Shown: positions 14,357 to 20,329 of the stretch, one piece after another
Numbering within the stretch: position 1 is the stretch's first letter
Layout: every line of letters starts with the position of its first letter
Origin: Actinobacteria bacterium UBA7398
GTDB taxonomy: Bacteria; Actinomycetota; Actinomycetes; Nanopelagicales; Nanopelagicaceae
Reading direction: 5' to 3'
Assembly (NCBI GenBank): GCA_002470135.1
Contig: DKNC01000003.1
Coordinates: 43,223-63,551, forward strand
DNA: 20,329 bases
The notes under the pieces: generated by a model
What the model was told of the DNA's origin: nothing
Databases searched by the model: none
The model's input: only the letters and a program-made list of their open reading frames with translations
Program-made: the position numbers and the translations under genes

Positions 14357-14385
14357 TTGACTCAAACGAATAACACGCGTGTAAT
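14357..14385 (+). promoter_or_regulatory. whiB promoter with palindrome abutting the -10
   Basis: TTGACT (14357-14362), a 17-base spacer and TGTAAT (14380-14385) match the housekeeping consensus in five of six positions each. The 10-bp perfect palindrome ACACGCGTGT (14373-14382) overlaps the -10 and is a candidate operator. The leader of about 45 bases ends with AGGAG (14425-14429), eight bases before the ATG. Confidence 0.65.
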
Positions 14386-14437
14386 TCACCTAGTAGCGCT
14401 GCCGGAGCGGCGGCCCATCCATTTAGGAGATCTATAG

Positions 14438-14728
14438 ATGTCTGAACTACGCCGAGTTGAATATCTAAATAGCGGCCCCAGCATCCAACTAGGAAATGGC
14501 GAGATAGTTGAACTATCTTGGCAAGAGCGAGCACTCTGCGCTCAGACTGACCCAGAAGCTTTCTTCCCTGAAAAAGGCGGATCCACTAGAGAAGCTAAGC
14601 GCGTTTGCATGTCTTGCGAAGTTCGCTCAGAATGTCTCGAGTACGCACTAGCTCACGATGAAAGATTTGGGATCTGGGGCGGATTGTCCGAACGCGAACG
14701 GCGCAGATTGAAGCGACGTCCAGCGTAA
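14438..14728 (+). CDS. whiB: WhiB-family transcription factor (WhiB/WhiB2/WhmD class)
   Basis: A 96-residue actinobacterial [4Fe-4S] regulator. Four cluster cysteines are present: Cys34, Cys57, Cys60 and Cys66, with the last three in C-x2-C-x5-C. The GIWGG turn at 78-82, which in this family contacts the sigma factor, is followed by the basic C-terminus RERRRLKRRPA that binds DNA. The neighbourhood (guanylyltransferase, DUF3499, phosphomannomutase) is that of Streptomyces whiB and mycobacterial whiB2/whmD, genes needed for septation, so this subclass is likely. The extra N-terminal ~25 residues are ordinary for the class. It has its own promoter and an AGGAG site. In a non-sporulating cell it would control division, which is inference. 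Confidence 0.92.
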   Translation: MSELRRVEYLNSGPSIQLGNGEIVELSWQERALCAQTDPEAFFPEKGGSTREAKRVCMSCEVRSECLEYALAHDERFGIWGGLSERERRRLKRRPA

Positions 14729-14762
14729 CTTCAATTTTAGTGCCAAGGGTGGTGCAAACACT

Positions 14763-17700
14763 ATGGCAAGCAACCCAGATGAACTAAACCAATATGTAAC
14801 TGCTGTTTTGGTTGCGCATGACGGCGCAACTTGGATTACCGAAGTGGTTGCAGCGCTAACTTCACAATCAAGAAAAATTGATCGCTTAATTGCAATTGAT
14901 ACCGATTCAAAAGATGAATCAGCTAAAAAATTACGAAGCGCAGGCATCACAACGCTTTCGATGTCGCGCGGTACCGGTTTTGGTGATGCGATTGATGAAG
15001 CCCTTCGCAAATTGCCATCGAAGAATTCTGAAACTGTAACTGAATGGATTTGGTTAATTCATGATGATTCCGCGCCTGCGAAGAGTGCGTTAGCTGAATT
15101 ATTAACTGCGATTGAGAATCGCCCTACAGTCGCAATAGCTGGGCCAAAAATAAAAGGCTGGCACGATCGAAATCACTTACTAGAAATTGGCGTCAGCATT
15201 GCTGGCAACGGCGCGCGCTGGACTGGACTTGAATATCGCGAACAAGATCAAGGTCAACGCGATGGCATTAAAGATGAGTTAGCAGTAAGTACGGCTGGCG
15301 CTTTAATTCGCAGAGATGTCTATGAGGAGCTAGGTGGTTTAGACCCGAACCTTTCACTTTTCCGAGATGATGTTGATTTTGGCTGGCGCGCTAATGTTGC
15401 TGGCCACGCAGTCATATCGGTATCGAACGCGGTCATCTTTCATGCCGAAGCGGCTGCCTCTGAACGGCGGTCGGTAGATGTATCCGAGGCATTTTTACAT
15501 CGCCCGTTACTGCTTGATCGCAGAAATGCTGCATATGTAATTTTGGCTAACTCATCTAATTGGTTATTACCAATTCTTGGCCTCCAATTATTTGCCTCTG
15601 CGTTAGCGCGAGCAATTGGTTATTTATTTGCAAAACTTCCCGGTTATGCAGCAGATGAAATTGCTGCAGTTGGTTTGTTGATTATTCGACCTAATCTAAT
15701 TTTTCAAGCGCGAAAAAACCGGAAAAAGACGCGGCTACTATCGCCTAGAACTGTTGCGCGTTTTGTACCACCACGGGGCAGTCAATTGCGGTTAGCGATA
15801 GAACGCTCCCGCGCTGTGATAACTCGCTTTGGGGAGAGTCGCAAAACCGCTGAAGAATTGAGTGAATTGACACTTCCTACAATTGATCTGGGCAATGAGG
15901 ATGCGGAAGAAGTCGATAATTCACCGCAACAATTTCTAAAAATTCGAGCGCTATTAAGACGTCCGATATATCCGTTGACGTTATTAATTTTGATATTAAC
16001 GCTGATTGCATCACGAAATCGTTTCGGCTCGCTAGCCGGGGGTGCGCTCTCAACCGCACCTGAAAGCGCTTTTGATTTATTTAAAAAATACCTAGATTCA
16101 TGGCACCCAATTGGGCTTGGCTCAAGCTCAAGTGCACCACCTTGGATTTTTCTTTTAGCGCTCTCATCGATCGTGTTTTTGGGCAATATAAAATTATTTA
16201 TCGCATTGCTTTTTATTTTTGCAGTTCCACTCGCTCTAATATTTACCTATCGGCTGGCTCGAAAAATAACCGAATCTCGCACTATCGCGTTTATGGCTGC
16301 CATGCTTTATGCGTTTTCGCCACCAGTATTAGGAGCGATCAATACCGGATCTTTTGGCACACTTTTTGTTGCGCTGATTGCTCCATTCTTTTTTACCAAC
16401 CTGATTTCACGGCGTAATTTAAGATCGCATTCGTGGGAGAAGATAGCCACTTTCGCACTTTTCGATACTTTCATTCTAATATTTGCGCCACCAGTTTTTC
16501 TAGCTATATTTTTCTGGCAATTGACTCGGGCGCTCCCGGAGATAATTAGATTATTACGAGCCGTCAAAACTTGGATTGAGTTCTTTGAAGTCTATAAAGT
16601 TTTGATAATTAAATTGAAGTTCTTACTTTTAACGCCACTCGTGCTGACTCTGCCATGGTCGCTAAGTTTAATTAGAAACCCGTCGCGCTTTTTACTCAAC
16701 CCCGGAATTCCAGTACCTGGTGGCAGTGCACTAAGCACTTTATTGACAAATCCAGGTGGATTTACCAGCTTGCCATTTTGGATTATTTCACCAGCTTTAG
16801 CATTTGCGGTTGTGGCGTTATTTAGCGCCAAAAGTCGGGAGTATGGCGAGTTAGCAGTATTTATGATCGGTTTTGCGCTACTCACTAATGTTTTTCTAAT
16901 CACCGGAAATGGCGCTTCAGCGCATTTTCATACTTGGTCCGGAAGTATTTTAACGTTAGCAACGCTAAGCGCAATTTTTGCTGGAATAAATCTTTCAGAT
17001 AAACATATTCCGCGATTATCAAAAGCACATTTTAATTTTAGACATATTTTGCTTTTTTCAATTTCATTCCTTTCAGTTGCCTATTTAACCCTCGCCACAT
17101 CATGGTGGGTTTCAAATGGTGCTGATTCACAAGTATCTGCGAGCCACCTCTCACCATTGCCAGCATTCTTAAGCGCCGGTGGACAAACTGATGAGCGCTA
17201 TAAAACTTTAGTTTTATACAAAGAAAAAGAAGTGCTTAATTATTTTATTGCAAGAGATGCGAGTATTGAATTGGGAGATCCAGATATAACGTTCAGTTCA
17301 AATAAAATAGTAGATGATTCAATAAAGAATTTGGTTAATGGAAGTGGCGTGACCAGCAGTAAGTATTTAGGGGAGTTTGGCATTAAATTTGTTTTTATGG
17401 CAAATCCCGTTGATAACGAAGTAGTTCGAACTATCGACGGCATTGGTGGCTTTACTCGACTCTCCGCAACTTTAGATGGTATTTCTTGGAAGATTGGTAG
17501 CGCGCATAACCGCATCTCCTATATTTCAAATTCCGATGGATTGGTAGGGATGGTCAGTGGAGCAGTTGGAACGCAAGGAACAGTTCCAGGCGCTGGCACC
17601 GTCGTGATTGGCGAAAATTTTGATGGCAGTTGGAAACTTTTGTTAAACGGTTCAGCGATGAAATTACTTAAGAATGAATCCGGTATGCCAGAATTTAAAG

Positions 17701-17852
17701 TTCCAAGCGCTGGCGATGTAATTATTTACCATGATGGAACTTCAAGAAGAGCTTGGATTTCACTCCAAGCAATTCTGACAATTTTTATAATTGTGCTGGC
17801 TACTCCTGGCCGAAGACGCAAACGAGAATTTGCGGATGAGGAGTTAGCATGA
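14763..17852 (+). CDS. Large membrane glycosyltransferase: GT2 domain fused to a multi-spanning module
   Basis: A 1029-residue protein. The cytosolic N-terminal GT2 domain (about 10-235) shows VLVAHDGATW, the DDS metal motif (Asp101, Asp102) and RDDVDFGWR at 201-209, as in WbbL/GlfT-type transferases. About 11 membrane helices follow between 262 and 780, with a SWHPIGLGSSS motif at 446-455. A soluble, probably extracellular domain covers about 785-990, including GENFDGSWKLLLNG, which resembles loops in YfhO-like membrane proteins. A last helix at about 996-1012 leads to a basic tail. The second half may be a GT-C-like enzyme or a lipid-linked glycan handler; donor and acceptor are unknown. 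AAGGGTGG precedes the ATG by about nine bases. The stop overlaps the DUF5719 ATG (ATGA). Confidence 0.85.
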   Translation: MASNPDELNQYVTAVLVAHDGATWITEVVAALTSQSRKIDRLIAIDTDSKDESAKKLRSAGITTLSMSRGTGFGDAIDEALRKLPSKNSETVTEWIWLIHDDSAPAKSALAELLTAIENRPTVAIAGPKIKGWHDRNHLLEIGVSIAGNGARWTGLEYREQDQGQRDGIKDELAVSTAGALIRRDVYEELGGLDPNLSLFRDDVDFGWRANVAGHAVISVSNAVIFHAEAAASERRSVDVSEAFLHRPLLLDRRNAAYVILANSSNWLLPILGLQLFASALARAIGYLFAKLPGYAADEIAAVGLLIIRPNLIFQARKNRKKTRLLSPRTVARFVPPRGSQLRLAIERSRAVITRFGESRKTAEELSELTLPTIDLGNEDAEEVDNSPQQFLKIRALLRRPIYPLTLLILILTLIASRNRFGSLAGGALSTAPESAFDLFKKYLDSWHPIGLGSSSSAPPWIFLLALSSIVFLGNIKLFIALLFIFAVPLALIFTYRLARKITESRTIAFMAAMLYAFSPPVLGAINTGSFGTLFVALIAPFFFTNLISRRNLRSHSWEKIATFALFDTFILIFAPPVFLAIFFWQLTRALPEIIRLLRAVKTWIEFFEVYKVLIIKLKFLLLTPLVLTLPWSLSLIRNPSRFLLNPGIPVPGGSALSTLLTNPGGFTSLPFWIISPALAFAVVALFSAKSREYGELAVFMIGFALLTNVFLITGNGASAHFHTWSGSILTLATLSAIFAGINLSDKHIPRLSKAHFNFRHILLFSISFLSVAYLTLATSWWVSNGADSQVSASHLSPLPAFLSAGGQTDERYKTLVLYKEKEVLNYFIARDASIELGDPDITFSSNKIVDDSIKNLVNGSGVTSSKYLGEFGIKFVFMANPVDNEVVRTIDGIGGFTRLSATLDGISWKIGSAHNRISYISNSDGLVGMVSGAVGTQGTVPGAGTVVIGENFDGSWKLLLNGSAMKLLKNESGMPEFKVPSAGDVIIYHDGTSRRAWISLQAILTIFIIVLATPGRRRKREFADEELA

Positions 17853-19162
17853 AGAAATATGGTTTATTTCCTTATTTATCATTTTTGGTAATCAGTTTTC
17901 TGGTTGCGACTTTATGGCCCGCACAGACCAAAGAAGTTGAACTCACACAGAGCTATCCCGCCACCGTTTGTCCAGCTTCCGCAAATTCGGGAAGTGTAGT
18001 TGCGCTGTTACCAAATAAAAATTTAAAAGTTAGAGATATTGCTACTGGAAAAACTGCGCTTAAGTTTAGAAAACCAGGTAGCAATTCACCGACTATTACC
18101 GCAAATCCAATGCTGATCACGGGTAACCTCGCAACTACCGCGGTAATTCAAAGTAAAGGTTCGTCTTGGACTGGTGCCGCAATTTGTAGCGCTGGAATTG
18201 CGGATTCTTGGTTTGTCGGCGGTTCCGGTGGTGTAACAAGTCAATCTGTACTTTCTATCGTGAACAGTGGTCTAAATGAAGCCATCGTTGACATCTCGGC
18301 CTATAGCGAAAAAACTGGAGTAGTAACTCGTGCGATAACTATAAAATCGAACTTACAAATCAATATTCGGTTAGATTCACTTGCACCCGGCTCTGAATAT
18401 ACGGTTTTACATTTACAAACTAGATCTGGCCGAGTAACAAGTTATTTATTTGACGAGCGCAAAAAAGGTTTGAAATTTTATGGTGGCGACTTTGTCAACT
18501 CGCAATCTGCGCCAAAAAACAACTTATCAATTGCTGGAATAATTACAAACCCAGGTAAAAACGGAAAGATTACGCACTCAGTCAGATTACTAGCACCATT
18601 TGATGCAAACGCAAACGTTAATCTGCAAGTTCTTGGAAGCGATGGGGTATTTACGCCAGTAGGTTTTGATTCAATCAATCTCAAAGCCGGGGTAGTAAAG
18701 GAGCTTCCGCTCAATATTGATTTGGGAAAAACAGCAATTGGCGTAAAGATAACCAGCGACCAACCAATTGTTGCAAGCGTCTATACATATGTAGAAAGCA
18801 AAGCTTCTAGAGATTTTATTTGGAGTACTCCAAGTGGAAACCTAACAAAAGTTTCACTGAATATTGATGGGCTAGAGCCAACCTTGACAATGGCTGGATC
18901 CGCAATAGATGTAAACATTAAATGGAAGAGCGCTTCGGGAAAGTCATTTAGTAAAATCCTGCACGCAAGTGACCTAATTAACTGGAAAGTTCCACCGAAT
19001 ACTCGCCTGATTGAGATTACTTCACTACCAAACGCACTTCCTTTGGAAGGTGCTGGGTTTATTTGGCGCTCCACTGCTGGAATTGCATTTTTACCCTTTA
19101 AGACCGGATCAACTTTAGAAAGTTCCAGTCTGCCAATTTCAAATATCGCGATTATTTCCTAG
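17849..19162 (+). CDS. DUF5719 family secreted or membrane-anchored protein
   Basis: A 437-residue protein of unknown function. One N-terminal hydrophobic segment (about 6-24) after a Lys-Lys start looks like an uncleaved signal anchor. The rest is predicted to be beta-rich and extracytoplasmic, with repeats of short strands and Gly/Ser/Asn turns (WFVGGSGGVTSQSVLSIVN). Cys41 and Cys113 are the only cysteines and could form a disulfide. No hydrolase or transferase motif is visible. The ATG overlaps the stop of the large glycosyltransferase, and this pairing recurs near whiB in actinobacteria, so the two products probably work together at the envelope. There is no lipobox and no LPxTG motif. 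Confidence 0.82.
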   Translation: MKKYGLFPYLSFLVISFLVATLWPAQTKEVELTQSYPATVCPASANSGSVVALLPNKNLKVRDIATGKTALKFRKPGSNSPTITANPMLITGNLATTAVIQSKGSSWTGAAICSAGIADSWFVGGSGGVTSQSVLSIVNSGLNEAIVDISAYSEKTGVVTRAITIKSNLQINIRLDSLAPGSEYTVLHLQTRSGRVTSYLFDERKKGLKFYGGDFVNSQSAPKNNLSIAGIITNPGKNGKITHSVRLLAPFDANANVNLQVLGSDGVFTPVGFDSINLKAGVVKELPLNIDLGKTAIGVKITSDQPIVASVYTYVESKASRDFIWSTPSGNLTKVSLNIDGLEPTLTMAGSAIDVNIKWKSASGKSFSKILHASDLINWKVPPNTRLIEITSLPNALPLEGAGFIWRSTAGIAFLPFKTGSTLESSSLPISNIAIIS

Positions 19163-19226
19163 CGTTATTGGAATTAGCCAAGAGTTCTGGCGCGAGTAAA
19201 TCCCAGCTTTTGGAGAGTTGACCTAC

Positions 19227-19232
19227 TAATCT
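19227..19232 (+). promoter_or_regulatory. Leaderless -10 element for the DUF3499 gene
   Basis: TAATCT ends six bases before ATG 19239, and there is no Shine-Dalgarno. TTGACC stands at 19218-19223, too close to serve as a -35. The tatB promoter also has TTGACC just upstream of its -10, so this may be an extended -10 feature. Confidence 0.45.
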
Positions 19233-19238
19233 TTCGGT

Positions 19239-19631
19239 ATGACTTCTAGCGACTCATCGACTGCACATACACGTGCATTGAATCGAACTTGTTCGAGGTC
19301 TGGTTGTCGTAAAAACGCTATCAAAACTCTAACTTATATTTATTCAGATTCGACAGCAGTACTTGGACCGCTCGCAACTTATGCTGAACCACACGCATAT
19401 GATTTATGTGAGCCGCATAGCGAAAAGATGACTGTCCCTATGGGTTGGACCGTTTTGCAACATACTCCGGATGCAAAAATCGCTGGACCTAGTGATGATG
19501 ATTTGATGGCAATCGCAGATGCAATTCGAAACGTCGGTAAGAGTGAAAGCAGAGAAGATCAAGTTGTAGCCAAGCAAGTGCCACAACAAGAAGTTGGTCG
19601 ACGAGGGCATCTACGCGTTCTACCTTCATGA
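19239..19631 (+). CDS. DUF3499 family protein, putative zinc ribbon
   Basis: A 130-residue actinobacterial protein of unknown function (Rv3258c-like). The N-terminal half carries Cys18 and Cys23 (CSRSGC) and a later LCEPH with Cys57 and His60, which together look like one zinc site. YIYSDSTAVLGPLATYAEPHAYDLC and VPMGWTVL are the conserved family stretches. The C-terminal ~50 residues are polar, Gln/Glu-rich and probably disordered. It has TAATCT six bases before its ATG, and its stop overlaps the phosphomannomutase ATG (ATGA at 19628-19631), so expression of manB is tied to it. Nucleic acid binding is possible for a ribbon of this type, but nothing here shows it. Confidence 0.88.
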   Translation: MTSSDSSTAHTRALNRTCSRSGCRKNAIKTLTYIYSDSTAVLGPLATYAEPHAYDLCEPHSEKMTVPMGWTVLQHTPDAKIAGPSDDDLMAIADAIRNVGKSESREDQVVAKQVPQQEVGRRGHLRVLPS

Positions 19632-20329
19632 TGAATCCAGAGTTGCTCGACAAAATTATTAAAGCTTACGACATTCGTGGATTAGTTGAGAATGAAATTA
19701 CAACAGATTTTACATTTGCAGTTGGTTCTGCTTTTGCAAGATTTTTAGAGTTAGAGCGGGAACCAGCCACCGTAATTATTGGTGAAGATATGCGACCAAC
19801 CTCAACCCAATTAGCTGATGCATTTTCTGACGGCATCACATCGCAAGGAATGGATGTAATTAGAATTGGTTTGGCCTCGACCGATCAACTCTATTTTGCT
19901 GCTGGTTACCTCAATTTTCCGGGCGCTATGTTTACCGCTAGCCATAATCCTGCTGCCTACAATGGAATCAAACTCTGTTTAAGCGGCGCACGTCCGATAG
20001 GCAAAGAATCGGGCCTATTAACAATTGAAAACTTTGTTCGCGCTGGTTCACCCTTAGAAATCCGCTCAGTTGGGGTTGAAAGCAATCGAGACATGCTCGA
20101 AGAGTACGTAGATCACTTGTTATCTTTAGTCGACCTTACAAATATTCGCCCGCTCAAAATAGTTATCGATGCCGGCAATGGCATGGCGGGCCACACTGCG
20201 CCAGCTATTTTTGCTCGGCTTAACTGCGAAATGGTTCCGATGTATTTTGAACTAGATGGCAGCTTTCCAAACCATGAAGCCAATCCAATAGAACCAGCTA
20301 ACTTAGTTGATCTACAGCGCGCAGTTAAG
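19628..20329 (+). CDS. manB: Phosphomannomutase/phosphoglucomutase, N-terminal part, 3' end outside the window
   Basis: Alpha-D-phosphohexomutase that interconverts mannose-6-phosphate and mannose-1-phosphate, supplying the guanylyltransferase. The first 234 residues are present. KAYDIRG at about 12-18 starts domain 1, and the catalytic phosphoserine is Ser105 in TASHNP, followed by YNGIKLC. IVIDAGNGMAG at about 168-178 opens domain 2. LDGSFPNHEANP near 210-220 is typical of the phosphomannomutase type. The metal loop DGDxDR lies beyond the window. ATG 19628 overlaps the DUF3499 stop, and a second ATG follows directly at 19631; there is no separate ribosome binding site, so translation is coupled. 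Phosphoglucomutase activity cannot be excluded. Confidence 0.92.
   Translation, partial: MMNPELLDKIIKAYDIRGLVENEITTDFTFAVGSAFARFLELEREPATVIIGEDMRPTSTQLADAFSDGITSQGMDVIRIGLASTDQLYFAAGYLNFPGAMFTASHNPAAYNGIKLCLSGARPIGKESGLLTIENFVRAGSPLEIRSVGVESNRDMLEEYVDHLLSLVDLTNIRPLKIVIDAGNGMAGHTAPAIFARLNCEMVPMYFELDGSFPNHEANPIEPANLVDLQRAVK

Noticed and set aside
14320..14437. Intrinsic terminator after the guanylyltransferase gene
   Set aside because: There is an A-run and a short TTCG/CGAA complement but no stable stem followed by a T-run on the coding strand.
19163..19200. GCCAAGA/TCTGGC inverted repeat as a terminator after DUF5719
   Set aside because: The arms are separated by only two bases, need a bulge and have no T-run downstream, so a terminator hairpin is unlikely.
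1..20329. Mobile element, prophage, CRISPR or defence island
   Set aside because: No transposase, integrase, direct-repeat array, tRNA-flanked integration site or shift in base composition was seen; all genes look like core functions.

Overview
The window looks like core chromosome of a free-living, low-G+C actinobacterium with a streamlined genome. The gene content is actinobacterial: a WhiB-family iron-sulfur regulator, the mycothiol deacetylase MshB, DUF3107, DUF3499, DUF5719, a seven-iron FdxA, and an HtrA-TatB-Mrp cluster. Codons are strongly A/T-ending. Genes overlap by 1-4 bases again and again, and no gene-free stretch exceeds about 135 bases. This fits freshwater acI-type lineages (Nanopelagicales), but that placement is inference. 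I see no tRNA, rRNA, CRISPR array, insertion sequence, phage gene, pseudogene or clear intrinsic terminator.

Layout. (1) 1-3893, plus strand: the 3' end of a leucyl aminopeptidase, an O-methyltransferase, HtrA-like protease, TatB and Mrp/ApbC. This resembles the mycobacterial sigE-rseA-htrA-tatB-mrp locus, but sigE and rseA are absent. (2) 3861-5648, minus strand: a channel-less MgtE/CBS protein and a DUF1003 two-helix membrane protein, convergent with and overlapping mrp. (3) 5783-7242, plus strand: a PHP phosphoesterase and MarC. (4) 7239-8186, minus strand: a TetR regulator and DUF3107. (5) 8263-9452, plus strand: MshB and a small membrane protein. (6) 9449-11850, minus strand: an Rv0428c-like GNAT and cysteinyl-tRNA synthetase. 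(7) 11949-14319, plus strand: FdxA, DapC and a mannose-1-phosphate guanylyltransferase-like protein. (8) 14438-20329, plus strand: WhiB, a 1029-residue GT2 membrane glycosyltransferase, DUF5719, DUF3499 and the 5' part of phosphomannomutase.

How the genes work together. Phosphomannomutase and the guanylyltransferase would make GDP-mannose. The large glycosyltransferase and the secreted or anchored DUF5719 protein between them suggest use of activated sugar in an envelope glycan, next to a WhiB of the cell-division/sporulation class. MshB makes a mycothiol precursor, and FdxA and Mrp concern iron-sulfur chemistry. HtrA and TatB serve envelope protein quality and export.

Expression signals. 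Four genes (tatB, the PHP gene, tetR, DUF3499) have a TANNNT hexamer exactly six bases before the start codon, and the MgtE-like gene has one at seven, as expected of leaderless transcripts. Other genes have Shine-Dalgarno sites or are translationally coupled. The most checkable oddities are a dapC gene without ATG, GTG or TTG at its conserved N-terminus, a perfect 8+5+8 inverted repeat between tetR and mshB, and two convergent gene pairs that end on the same TTAA.
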